The position numbers and the translations under genes were made by a program. The notes under the pieces are model-generated. The model saw only the letters and a program-made list of their open reading frames with translations, was not told the origin of the DNA and made no database searches. From Geminicoccaceae bacterium (GTDB taxonomy: Bacteria; Pseudomonadota; Alphaproteobacteria; Geminicoccales; Geminicoccaceae): DNA of 64,000 nt. Below are positions 1 through 8,077 of the stretch, piece by piece. Location of the stretch: positions 124,001-188,000 of the forward strand of contig JANQPX010000020.1 of the NCBI GenBank assembly GCA_028285265.1. The letters run 5' to 3'. Each line of letters starts with the position of its first letter. Position 1 is the stretch's first letter.

Positions 1-285
1 GGTCGGTGGATTGGCGAACGATTGAACGCGATGGATGCACCGGTGCGCTTCTTCCTTCCCGAAGGTGGCGTCTCAGCACTCGATGCGCCAGGCCAAGCGT
101 TTCACGACCCAGAAGCCGACAACGCGCTATTCACGGCACTTGAGGGAACCGTACGACAAACGTCCAACCGGCAACTCATCCGTCTTCCCGACAATATCAA
201 TGACCCATCTTTTGCCGCCGCTCTTGTGGATGCATTCACGTCACTTCACGGCCACCTCCCGCAGCAACGAATGATGAGACACTGA
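1..285 (+). CDS. UPF0261 (Tm-1-like ATP-binding) protein, C-terminal end only
   Basis: The reading frame is open from base 1, so the gene starts outside the window; about 94 C-terminal residues are visible. The segment begins GRWIGERLN and contains [18 protein letters not shown], which I recognise as the end of the UPF0261/Tm-1-like family, followed by a short helical tail. The next gene starts 3 bases later and encodes the TIM-barrel partner. In the plant Tm-1 protein these two parts form one polypeptide, so the pair here looks like the bacterial split version. The biochemical role in bacteria is not established; ATP binding is reported for the plant protein. The frame is certain and the family call fairly sure, but only a fragment can be read. 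Confidence 0.8.
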   Translation, partial: GRWIGERLNAMDAPVRFFLPEGGVSALDAPGQAFHDPEADNALFTALEGTVRQTSNRQLIRLPDNINDPSFAAALVDAFTSLHGHLPQQRMMRH

Positions 286-288
286 CCT

Positions 289-1125
289 ATGCCACGTTTC
301 CAGCGCAGCCAGCTTCTTGAACAATATCGTGACATGATCGAACGCGGTGAACCAATCATCGGCGGTGGTGCCGGCACAGGTCTCTCCGCCAAATGCGAGG
401 AGGCGGGCGGCATCGATCTGATCGTTATTTATAATTCAGGCCGTTACCGTATGGCCGGTCGCGGATCCCTTGCAGGACTCTTGGCTTACGGTAATGCCAA
501 TGAGATCGTCCTCGACATGGCCAGGGAAGTCCTTCCAGTTGTGCAAAGGACCCCAGTTCTAGCAGGGGTCAACGGCACCGACCCGTTCATGATTCAAGAT
601 CACTTCCTACAGCAACTTAAAGATATCGGATTCGCAGGCGTACAGAACTTCCCCACGGTTGGTCTCATTGATGGCACGTTTCGCGCCAATCTTGAGGAGA
701 CTGGCATGGGATTTGGCCTCGAAGTCGATATGATCCGCGCTGCCCATGCGCTCGATATGCTAACCACCCCTTATGTCTTCTCTGAGGACGATGCCCGCGC
801 AATGGCAGCTGCAGGCGCCGACATCATCGTACCGCATATGGGTCTGACCACCGGCGGCTCGATTGGCGCCGACACGGCGCTCAAGCTCGAAGACTGTCCA
901 GCCCTGATCGATTCGTTCGCTGCCGCGGCGAAATCGGTGCGCCAGGATATCATCGTTCTTTGTCACGGCGGACCGATCAGCATGCCGGATGATGCGCGCT
1001 ACATCCTGGACAACACCGAGCACTGCAATGGCTTCTACGGCGCTTCCTCAATGGAACGCCTGCCAACCGAAGTTGCGCTCACCGAACAGACGAAAGCGTT
1101 CAAACGCATCGGCGAAGGCCGATAG
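289..1125 (+). CDS. PEP-hydrolase family TIM-barrel protein (Tm-1 C-terminal-like)
   Basis: A 278-residue protein of the phosphoenolpyruvate hydrolase/IGPS-like TIM-barrel family, the usual neighbour of UPF0261 proteins. The typical N-terminal pattern is present ([21 protein letters not shown]), then [22 protein letters not shown] and, near the C-terminus, CHGGPI followed by [15 protein letters not shown]. Length fits the family. The ATG lies 3 bases after the preceding stop, which implies translational coupling. Phosphoenolpyruvate hydrolysis is only a family label; the true substrate is unknown. It heads the visible part of the operon that carries the molybdenum hydroxylase, so it may help process a small phosphorylated or enol product of that pathway. 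That last point is inference. Confidence 0.85.
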   Translation: MPRFQRSQLLEQYRDMIERGEPIIGGGAGTGLSAKCEEAGGIDLIVIYNSGRYRMAGRGSLAGLLAYGNANEIVLDMAREVLPVVQRTPVLAGVNGTDPFMIQDHFLQQLKDIGFAGVQNFPTVGLIDGTFRANLEETGMGFGLEVDMIRAAHALDMLTTPYVFSEDDARAMAAAGADIIVPHMGLTTGGSIGADTALKLEDCPALIDSFAAAAKSVRQDIIVLCHGGPISMPDDARYILDNTEHCNGFYGASSMERLPTEVALTEQTKAFKRIGEGR

Positions 1126-1166
1126 AATAGAGGCGGGTCCACCTTGGACCTCGGGAGGTATCAAAA

Positions 1167-4100
1167 ATGTCGGGCCAGTTGATCGGCAATCTCATTCTTT
1201 GGTTGATCGCGGCGGTCATCGTCATCGCGATCATCTACTGGGTCATGAACTGGCTTTATCGCCGGTCGACCAAGGAAGTGGCGTTTGTGCGGACCGGATT
1301 TCTCGGCGAGAAAGTTGTGATCGACGGTGGCGCATTTGTCTGGCCGATAATTCACGACATCACGCCGGTCAACATGAACACGTTGCAGCTTGAGGTGATC
1401 CGCGAGAAGGATGACGCTCTCATCACTAAGGATCGCATGCGAGTCGACGTCGAGGCCGAATTCTATGTGCGCGTTGCCCAAAACCGCGAGGCTGTTTCAA
1501 TCGCTGCTGCGACGCTGGGTCGACGCACGCTCGAGCAAGAACGACTTCATGCGTTGCTAGCGGGTAAGTTCGTTTCTGCCCTGCGCTCGACCGCTGCCGT
1601 GATGACTATTGAGGAGATACATGAACAACGAAGTGACTACGTCGAGCGTGTGAAGGCAGCAGCGCAAACCGGGCTCTCGCAGAACGGGCTCGAGCTCGAG
1701 TCCGTCGCTATTACCGACATCGATCAAACAGATCTCGAATACTTTAACCCTTCAAATCGCTTTGATGCTGAAGGTCTGACCAAACTCATTGAAGACATCG
1801 AGGGAAGACGAAAGCTTCGCAACGATATCGAGCAGGACTCGATGATTAAGATCCGCTCGAGAAATCTTGAAGCGGAAAAGCAAGCGCTCGCCATTGAACG
1901 AGAGAGCGAGACGGCACGTTTGGATCAGGAGCGTGAGGTAGAATTCCGACGGGCAGCGCAGCGCGCCGAACTCGCTCGTGAACGAGCAGAGCGGGAGACC
2001 GACGCCGAAAATGCACAGATCGTCGCTCGGGAAGAAATCGAAAAGGCGCGCATTGCCAATGAGCATGCGATCAGCGAAGCGCGCATCGCTTCTGAGCGAG
2101 AGATTCGACAAAAAGAGATCGAACGTCAGCAGACTGTCGACGCTGCAGAGATCGCATCTCGCGAATCCGTAGAGAAGGCACGCATTGCGCAGGAACGTGC
2201 TATTCAAGAGGCGCGCATCACAAACGAACAAACGACTCAAGCAAAAGAAATCGCCAGACAACGCGCCATCCAGGAAGCTGAAATCGCGGCACGCGAGGCG
2301 ACTGAGAAAGCTAGGATTGAGCAAGAGCGCATCGTCACCGAAGCCGAGATAACCCGTGATGAGGAAACCCGGCGGCGGGAAATCGAACGAACGCGAGCCG
2401 TCGAACAAGCCGATATCTCCGCACGCGAGGAAACGGAGAAGGCGCGCATTGCGCAAGAACGTGCACTCACCGATGCGCGCATCGCCAACGAAGAGCTGAC
2501 GCGTCAGCGTGAAATTGCTCGAAACCTAGCGATCGATGAGGCTGAAATTGCGTCTCGTGAAGCCGTGGAGAAGCTGCGGATTACGCAGGAAAAGACGGTC
2601 AACGCAGAACGAATCGAGTCCGATCGCACCATTCGCGAGCTAGAAATCCAGAGAACGAAGATGCTGGATGAAGCTGATATCGCAGCCCAACAAGCGACCG
2701 AAGCGGCGAGAATAGCGCGAGAGAAAAACCTGGCTGCCGAGCGCATTGCGTCAGAGCAGGCAACACGTGAACGGGAAATCGATAGGCAAAGGACGGTTGA
2801 GGAAGCTGACATTGCAGCTCGCGAATCCATTCAAACCAATCGCATTGCCCAAGAAGAGCGTGTTCGAGCCCTGGAGATTGCACGAAACAGGGTCGTGGAT
2901 GAGGCTGAGGTCGCGGCACGCCAGGCCGTTGATGCCGCGAAAATAGCCAGCGACAAGACACTCGCAGCTGAGCGTATCGCTGCGGAACAGGACACACGCG
3001 ATCGCGAAATCGTTAAGGAAGGTGCGGTCGAAGCCGCGGAGATCAAGCGGCGTGATGTGGTCGAGCGGCAGCGTATTGCGACTGAGCTGGAGCTTGAAAA
3101 GGAACGCATCTCCTCCGCCGAGACTCGTGAAGTCCGCGATATCGATCGCAAACGTCTGGTCGAAGCCGCGGAAGAGGAACGCGTCATTGAGCTTGCGGAG
3201 AAGAAGGCCGAGCGCGCAGACGCTGACGCTCGAGTTAAGCGAGCCGAGATTACGGCGCAAAGGGACATTGAGACAGCTGACGTGACACGCGAGCAGGCGC
3301 TCGAAGCCGCAAGACTGGAACGTCGACGTGCCATTGAGCAGCTTGAGGTCGCACGGGTACAGGCGTTGCGTGAAGCCGAGATTGCCTCCCGTGAAGAGGT
3401 TGAACGTGCATCGATCGCATCCGAACGTGGGCTTGATGAAGCACGTATTGGACGTGAGAAAGACCGCAGAAGACTTGAGGTCGATCGCGAGCAGGCTATC
3501 GAAACGGCTGTCATGGAGAAGGCGATCGCACTCTATCAAAAATCGCTCGAGGAAAGTGCAGCTCAGGCCGAAGCAGAGATTGCACGGGCGAAGGCTGCCG
3601 AAGCTGAAGAGCGTGTGCAAACGGCTCGCGAAAGTGAAGCAGCAAGACGTCGACGTTCCATCGATGTCGAGATGGCCGAGAAGGCAGCCGAGGAAAAACG
3701 CATCGCCGCCCATGCTGACCAAGTGCGGGCAGCCGTCGAAGCCGAGGCGAGAAAGCTATTAAACGAAGCCGAAAACGTGCTCACCGATCAAGCGCGTTAC
3801 TCGCTGTTTAGACGCAATCTCCTCGAGCGCATTGAAGGCATCGTCGCTGCATCTGTAAAACCAATGGAGAAGATCCAAGACATCCGCATCATGCAGCTCG
3901 ATGGCTTGAATGGTCATGGTGATGGCAAAAGCGCCAAGAACACAACAGATGAAGTGATCGATAGCGCGCTTCGCTATCGCGTGCAGGCGCCGATGGTCGA
4001 CAGCCTTATGGCTGACCTTGGTATCGAGGGCGGCAAGCTCGCCAATATGGGTGGCCTGGTACGCGACGCGCGGGATATTCAATCCATTGCCCAAAATGAA

Positions 4101-4253
4101 GCGCGAGCTGAAGAAGCTCGTCGAAAAGGCGAGGGGGGCAGTGGTTCTCAGAATGGCGAGAGTGGCGGCACGGCCCCTTCCGACAACGATGGTGGATCGC
4201 CAAGCGGCGGTGCAGGCGGTCGTCGACGTTCGTCGGCACGGACCAAGAAGTAG
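1167..4253 (+). CDS. Flotillin-like SPFH protein with giant hendecad coiled coil
   Basis: A 1028-residue membrane-anchored scaffold, about twice the usual flotillin length. Residues 7-27 form one hydrophobic helix. About 35-200 is an SPFH/band-7 domain (VAFVRTGFLGEKVVIDGGAFVWP, then RVDVEAEFYVRV and ALRSTAAVMTIEEIHEQR). About 205-850 is an uninterrupted charged helix with an 11-residue repeat (AEIxxRExxEK / ARIAxERxxxE). The C-terminal part (about 870-970) resembles the flotillin C-terminus, and a Gly/Ser-rich tail ends in Arg/Lys. The ATG follows GGGAGG at good distance. Flotillins oligomerise at membranes and organise microdomains. Its place between a Tm-1-like pair and a molybdenum hydroxylase is unusual and suggests it holds the enzyme system at the membrane (inference). 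Confidence 0.9.
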   Translation: MSGQLIGNLILWLIAAVIVIAIIYWVMNWLYRRSTKEVAFVRTGFLGEKVVIDGGAFVWPIIHDITPVNMNTLQLEVIREKDDALITKDRMRVDVEAEFYVRVAQNREAVSIAAATLGRRTLEQERLHALLAGKFVSALRSTAAVMTIEEIHEQRSDYVERVKAAAQTGLSQNGLELESVAITDIDQTDLEYFNPSNRFDAEGLTKLIEDIEGRRKLRNDIEQDSMIKIRSRNLEAEKQALAIERESETARLDQEREVEFRRAAQRAELARERAERETDAENAQIVAREEIEKARIANEHAISEARIASEREIRQKEIERQQTVDAAEIASRESVEKARIAQERAIQEARITNEQTTQAKEIARQRAIQEAEIAAREATEKARIEQERIVTEAEITRDEETRRREIERTRAVEQADISAREETEKARIAQERALTDARIANEELTRQREIARNLAIDEAEIASREAVEKLRITQEKTVNAERIESDRTIRELEIQRTKMLDEADIAAQQATEAARIAREKNLAAERIASEQATREREIDRQRTVEEADIAARESIQTNRIAQEERVRALEIARNRVVDEAEVAARQAVDAAKIASDKTLAAERIAAEQDTRDREIVKEGAVEAAEIKRRDVVERQRIATELELEKERISSAETREVRDIDRKRLVEAAEEERVIELAEKKAERADADARVKRAEITAQRDIETADVTREQALEAARLERRRAIEQLEVARVQALREAEIASREEVERASIASERGLDEARIGREKDRRRLEVDREQAIETAVMEKAIALYQKSLEESAAQAEAEIARAKAAEAEERVQTARESEAARRRRSIDVEMAEKAAEEKRIAAHADQVRAAVEAEARKLLNEAENVLTDQARYSLFRRNLLERIEGIVAASVKPMEKIQDIRIMQLDGLNGHGDGKSAKNTTDEVIDSALRYRVQAPMVDSLMADLGIEGGKLANMGGLVRDARDIQSIAQNEARAEEARRKGEGGSGSQNGESGGTAPSDNDGGSPSGGAGGRRRSSARTKK
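2013..3167 (+). repeat. In-frame 33-bp/132-bp repeat array inside the flotillin gene
   Basis: Residues 283-667 of the flotillin-like protein consist of 35 consecutive 11-residue units. Most are grouped in blocks of four (44 residues, 132 bases) with block pattern AEIASREsvEK, ARIAqERaiqE, aRIaxEqxtrx, rEIxRxRavxE; the seventh block has only three units. Conservation is at protein level and the DNA copies are diverged, so this is an old expansion, not a recent slippage tract. Similar but less regular units continue to about residue 790. Confidence 0.9.
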
Positions 4254-4265
4254 AAAGGAGAGAGC

Positions 4266-4703
4266 ATGGCTCGTGTCTTTACCTCAAGCGTAATAGGCGC
4301 ATCGACCGATAAAGTTTGGGCCCGGATACGGGATTTTAACGGTTTACCGACGTGGCATCCTGCAATTCGCGAGAGCCGAATTGAGGACGGTGAGCCTGCC
4401 GACAAGGTCGGTTGCGTGCGTGACTTTTATCTGCAGAACGGCGATCGCATCCGCGAACGGCTCTTGGGTCTCTCTGATCACGATCTGTTTTGCACCTATT
4501 CGATCCTCGAAAGCCCTATGGGCGTTGAGAACTACATCGCGACACTTCGCCTGACGCCGATTACCGATGGTGATCGCACCTTTGCCGAGTGGTCAGCTGA
4601 ATTTGACTGCGCCCTTGAACGCGAAGCCGAATTGGTCGAGCTGATCGGCAATGGTGTGTTTCAGGGTGGATTCGATTCGCTGAAGCGGCACTTCGGCAGC
4701 TGA
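4266..4703 (+). CDS. SRPBCC family protein, first of a tandem pair
   Basis: A 145-residue soluble protein of the SRPBCC/START-like fold (polyketide cyclase/CoxG type), with the family pattern SSVIGASTDKVWARIRDFNGLPTWHPAI near the N-terminus and DGDRTFAEWSAEFD in the last strand region. The ATG follows AGGAGAG and lies 12 bases after the flotillin stop. The next gene overlaps it by one base and encodes a clear paralogue. CoxG-type SRPBCC proteins often travel with molybdenum hydroxylases and are thought to help maturation or membrane association; alternatively the protein may bind the hydrophobic substrate. No catalytic residues can be named from sequence. Confidence 0.88.
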   Translation: MARVFTSSVIGASTDKVWARIRDFNGLPTWHPAIRESRIEDGEPADKVGCVRDFYLQNGDRIRERLLGLSDHDLFCTYSILESPMGVENYIATLRLTPITDGDRTFAEWSAEFDCALEREAELVELIGNGVFQGGFDSLKRHFGS

Positions 4704-5143
4704 TGCCCAAGGTTATCAAAAGCACCGTTCTCGATGCGCCGGTAGAGGAGGTGTGGGACGTCTTGCGCGACTTCAATGGACATGAGAGCTGGCATCCTGC
4801 AATCGCGAGCAGCAGCATCGAGCGCGGCTATCCCGCCGACAAAGTGGGCTGCGTGAGACGATTCCATCTGGCGGATGGTTCCGAGCTCCGAGAGCAACTT
4901 TTGACGCTTTCGGATCTAGAGACCTGCTTTTCGTACTGCCTTCTCGAGACGCCCGTACCGCTTTTCAATTATGTCGCCCATGTCCGCCTGATTCCGGTGA
5001 CCGACGGCGATCGTACCTTCTGGCAATGGGAAAGCCGTTTCGATGCACGCGCAGGCGAAGACGGCGCGATGAGAAAGCTCGTCGGTGAGCAAATTTATGA
5101 AGCCGGATTCAACGCGATTAAGCAACATATGGGCCTTGCCTGA
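4703..5143 (+). CDS. SRPBCC family protein, second of a tandem pair
   Basis: A 146-residue paralogue of the preceding gene, with matching blocks: DAPVEEVWDVLRDFNGHESWHPAI, a shared PADKVGCVRxF motif and VTDGDRTFWQWESRFDAR. Both copies keep the ADKVGCVR segment and the DGDRTF strand, so a gene duplication is evident. It is coupled on both sides: its ATG shares a base with the upstream TGA, and its own stop shares a base with the start of the FAD subunit. The two proteins could form a heterodimer or handle two intermediates (inference). Function is not assigned beyond the lipid or hydrophobic-ligand binding fold. Confidence 0.88.
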   Translation: MPKVIKSTVLDAPVEEVWDVLRDFNGHESWHPAIASSSIERGYPADKVGCVRRFHLADGSELREQLLTLSDLETCFSYCLLETPVPLFNYVAHVRLIPVTDGDRTFWQWESRFDARAGEDGAMRKLVGEQIYEAGFNAIKQHMGLA

Positions 5144-5946
5144 TGGTGGATGTTCTGACCTGCACTAGTCTTGCCGATGCAGCGAGTGCGCTGTCGAGCA
5201 ACCGCCGTGCTCGTTTCCTTGCAGGTGGTACACTCCTCATGCGTGCGATCAATGAAGGGGATCAGACCATCGACACGATCGTGCGGACATCTGATCCTGC
5301 ATTCCTTCAGATTCAAGAGCAGGGAGATCGTATTGTCGTCGGCGCAGGCGTCACGATGAACCAGATCCTTGCAAGCCCTGCTCTAGAGTTTCTGCACCCG
5401 GTTGCACGAGTCGTGGGTGGCCCAGCCGTACGCAGCATGGCGACAATCGGCGGTAATCTGTTCGCTCACCACCCCTATGGTGAACTGACGACGGCTTTGC
5501 TGGCGGTCGAGGCAACAGTTGCCGTAGCTGGAGGCTACACTGCTCGTGAGCTTCCGCTTGTCGACCTATTGCGCGACCGTGATCAACAGCAACAGCCTCT
5601 TGTTGCCTCAATTACAGTGCAGCGCCCCCTTGGACCGGCAGGCCTTCGTTTCAAGAAAGTGACCCGTGTCAAACCCAAAGGGATTTCGATTTTGAGCATT
5701 GCCGCCATGACCAACGGAAGATCCATCAGGGTGGCCTATAATGGCATGGCACCAACCCCGATGCGGGCCCTGGCGGTTGAGCGGGCTTTAGAGGGGAAAG
5801 CACTGGATGCTGCCAGTGTCACCCCCGCACTTGCCGTGGCTGCCGAAGGTACGTCGCCTTTCGACGATGCCATCGCTTCGGCATGGTATCGCCTTGAAGT
5901 TCTGCCAGTTCATCTGAGACGCCTACTGCTTGGAGAGGCGGCATGA
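5143..5946 (+). CDS. Molybdenum hydroxylase FAD-binding subunit (CoxM/XdhB-like)
   Basis: A 267-residue FAD subunit of the xanthine dehydrogenase/CO dehydrogenase family. It has the two hallmark FAD motifs: AGGTLLMRAINEG near residue 28 and TIGGNLFAHHPYGEL near residue 103. The C-terminal half matches the CO_deh_flav_C region. In this family the subunit passes electrons from the 2Fe-2S clusters to an acceptor. The ATG overlaps the preceding stop and the gene overlaps the 2Fe-2S subunit by 4 bases, so the enzyme subunits are made in fixed ratio. It is slightly shorter than typical (about 280-290). The substrate cannot be told from this subunit. Confidence 0.9.
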   Translation: MVDVLTCTSLADAASALSSNRRARFLAGGTLLMRAINEGDQTIDTIVRTSDPAFLQIQEQGDRIVVGAGVTMNQILASPALEFLHPVARVVGGPAVRSMATIGGNLFAHHPYGELTTALLAVEATVAVAGGYTARELPLVDLLRDRDQQQQPLVASITVQRPLGPAGLRFKKVTRVKPKGISILSIAAMTNGRSIRVAYNGMAPTPMRALAVERALEGKALDAASVTPALAVAAEGTSPFDDAIASAWYRLEVLPVHLRRLLLGEAA

Positions 5947-6413
5947 GCAAGACGCCAGTGCAGTTTCGTCTCAACGGGAGCGATAAGGCCGTCTTTGCCG
6001 AAGGTGGTCAGAACTTACTCGATACGCTTCGCAGAGACATCGGCGACTTTGCCCCCAAATATGGATGCGGTCAGGGCACCTGTGGCGTGTGCACCGTGCT
6101 GATCGACGGCGAACCTCATCTTGCTTGCCTCACGCTGGCCGAAACAGTCTCGGGACGCAATGTCGAGACGACAAGTGGGATGGCTGATGGTTCGGAGCTT
6201 CACCCGCTGCAGCAGGCGTTTATGGATCACTTTGCAGCGCAGTGCGGTTTCTGCACACCGGGCATGCTAATGGCAGCAAAAGCGCTGCTCGACAAAAATC
6301 CGTCGCCCACGCGCGATGACGTTGTCGAGGCGATCTCCGGCAATATTTGTCGTTGCACCGGCTATGAGCCGATCATCAATGCCGTTCTTCAGGCAGCCGG
6401 AGGCCAGCGCTGA
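5943..6413 (+). CDS. Molybdenum hydroxylase 2Fe-2S subunit (CoxS/XdhC-like)
   Basis: A 156-residue iron-sulfur subunit with both expected clusters: a plant-type ferredoxin motif YGCGQGTCGVCTVLIDG with a fourth Cys in HLACL, and the C-terminal four-helix cluster CGFCTPGM ... GNICRCTGYEPI. Length and spacing are typical. It relays electrons between the Moco centre and FAD in the cytoplasmic three-subunit enzyme. The ATG overlaps the upstream stop (ATGA), and the Moco subunit starts on its own stop codon. Nothing is missing from the cluster ligands. Confidence 0.95.
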   Translation: MSKTPVQFRLNGSDKAVFAEGGQNLLDTLRRDIGDFAPKYGCGQGTCGVCTVLIDGEPHLACLTLAETVSGRNVETTSGMADGSELHPLQQAFMDHFAAQCGFCTPGMLMAAKALLDKNPSPTRDDVVEAISGNICRCTGYEPIINAVLQAAGGQR

Positions 6414-8077
6414 TGATCGAATTTCGGAAAGACCTTTTCGCCGATGAACGCGACGACAATCTTCACGAGATCGGTCAGCCGACGCAACGTCAAGATATGA
6501 TCGGCCACGTCACCGGGCGTACGCGTTATTTCGATGATCACGCGTTTGAAGGACTGCTTCATCTGAAATGTCTTCGCAGCCCGCACCACCATGCGCGCAT
6601 TCGCTCGATCGATAGTTCGGCAGCAGAGCGCGCACCCGGTGTACGCCGTATTTTGCGTGCATCGGATGTACCGGTTAACCTCAACACCCTGTTGAGCCTC
6701 TTGCAGTTCGGCAAAGATGACGAGCCGTCGCTCGCGGAGAACGAAGTACGCTATGTCGGCGAGCCAATCTTGGCCGTCATTGCCGACAGCGAGCGCGAAG
6801 CGATGGCAGCGGTTCAGCAAATCCGCATCGACTATGAGGTTTTACCTCATATCCTTGATGTCGAAGAGGCCATCAGACCGGGCGCCATGCCGGTAAATCC
6901 GACATACCCAGATAATACCTTTACCTATCACGAGACCTACAATCGACAGCAGCTCCGCTATGGCGATATTGAGGCTGGCTTCCGGATGGCCGACCATGTG
7001 GTCGAAGAACGCTACCAGATGTCACCGATTGAGCATGCGCCGACGGAAACAAATGGTGCCATCGCTGCACCCGAGACCAATGACCGATTTGTCGTTCATA
7101 CCTCAACGCAGGCTCTCTTCTTCTCATTAGATACATCGGCAAAAATTCTCGACATGCCGTCAAACAGGCTGCATTTCATCGGCGGCACGGTTGGTGGAGG
7201 CTTTGGCGGCAAGGTTGATAGCTTATGCGAGCCACTGGCGATCCTCGGCGCCATGATCACAGGCAAACCAGTCCGCTACGCATTCGACCGACAGGAGGAA
7301 ATGCAGGTTGGTCCGCCGCGCGGTGCTGAGCGCTGGTTCATCAAAGATGGCGTTATGAACGATGGCCGCATCGTCGCTCGCCAGCTCACCGGCTATTTCG
7401 ACGCCGGCGCGTACACCCGCTTGTCGAGTTACGCCGTCGTCAAATGTACTGCCCATATTCCAGGTCCTTACACGATCCCGAATGTCTCATCGGATGTCTA
7501 CTGTGTGTACACCAACCGCACGCCAGCCACGGCGATGCGAGGCTTTGGGGTCACTGGTGTCGATTTCGCGCTCGAATGCCAAATGGACAAGCTTGCTCAC
7601 CTGATTGGTATGGATCCGGTCGAGTTTCGTATTCTGAACGCGTATCGCGATGGTGATATGAAGGCCCATCGGCGCGAAGCCCACAATTGTGCGCTGGTTG
7701 AGTGCGCCCAAGTCGCAGCTGAAAAAGCGAAGTGGCAAATCCGTGACGAATTCAAGCGCATGAATTCTTACGGTCGCGACAGCGGCAGGCCGGCTGTTCC
7801 GATCGCGCCGACGCCACCTACACAAATTCGAACGCCTCCGGTACACGCGAATCCTCCGGCCGCCGCGGCACCCCCCCCACGGACGCCTCCAGCGGCCCCG
7901 CCACCGCCTCGACCGAGCGCGCCACCTTCACGCCCCCAACCACCAGCACCCTCTCCGAACTCGGCTTCTGCGGTGCCACCTCAGAACCAACCGCCCGATC
8001 GTTCAGTCGGAGGTCCTGGAGTAAGGCGGCCGGGCGCCAATCGGTTTTCGTCCATATCTGGGACAAGGAGGCGCTGA
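6413..8077 (+). CDS. Molybdenum hydroxylase Moco subunit, N-terminal part (split CoxL/XdhA-like)
   Basis: A 554-residue protein. Residues 1 to about 458 match the first two-thirds of the xanthine dehydrogenase-type large subunit: HVTGRTRYFDD near the start, GGTVGGGFGGK, and TPATAMRGFG, the XDH-like active-site loop rather than the AYRCSFR of true CO dehydrogenase. From about residue 459 it changes to a Pro/Ala-rich tail ending RFSSISGTRRR. The remaining third of the enzyme, with the catalytic Glu, is in the next gene. Conserved parts of both add up to about 800 residues, the normal full length. Either the subunit is truly two polypeptides, or a frameshift near 7747-7800 broke one gene; the other frame is open through the tail and has a much stronger C-ending codon bias. 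Confidence 0.8.
   Translation: MIEFRKDLFADERDDNLHEIGQPTQRQDMIGHVTGRTRYFDDHAFEGLLHLKCLRSPHHHARIRSIDSSAAERAPGVRRILRASDVPVNLNTLLSLLQFGKDDEPSLAENEVRYVGEPILAVIADSEREAMAAVQQIRIDYEVLPHILDVEEAIRPGAMPVNPTYPDNTFTYHETYNRQQLRYGDIEAGFRMADHVVEERYQMSPIEHAPTETNGAIAAPETNDRFVVHTSTQALFFSLDTSAKILDMPSNRLHFIGGTVGGGFGGKVDSLCEPLAILGAMITGKPVRYAFDRQEEMQVGPPRGAERWFIKDGVMNDGRIVARQLTGYFDAGAYTRLSSYAVVKCTAHIPGPYTIPNVSSDVYCVYTNRTPATAMRGFGVTGVDFALECQMDKLAHLIGMDPVEFRILNAYRDGDMKAHRREAHNCALVECAQVAAEKAKWQIRDEFKRMNSYGRDSGRPAVPIAPTPPTQIRTPPVHANPPAAAAPPPRTPPAAPPPPRPSAPPSRPQPPAPSPNSASAVPPQNQPPDRSVGGPGVRRPGANRFSSISGTRRR

Noticed and set aside
2013-3167. Periodic 33/132-bp repeats considered as CRISPR or satellite DNA
   Set aside because: The copies are conserved at protein level only, have no unique spacers, and stay in the flotillin reading frame throughout.
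1752-3722. Long minus-strand open frames (up to 323 codons) across the flotillin gene
   Set aside because: They arise from the repetitive codon pattern of the coiled coil on the other strand; their products are low-complexity and have no ribosome site.
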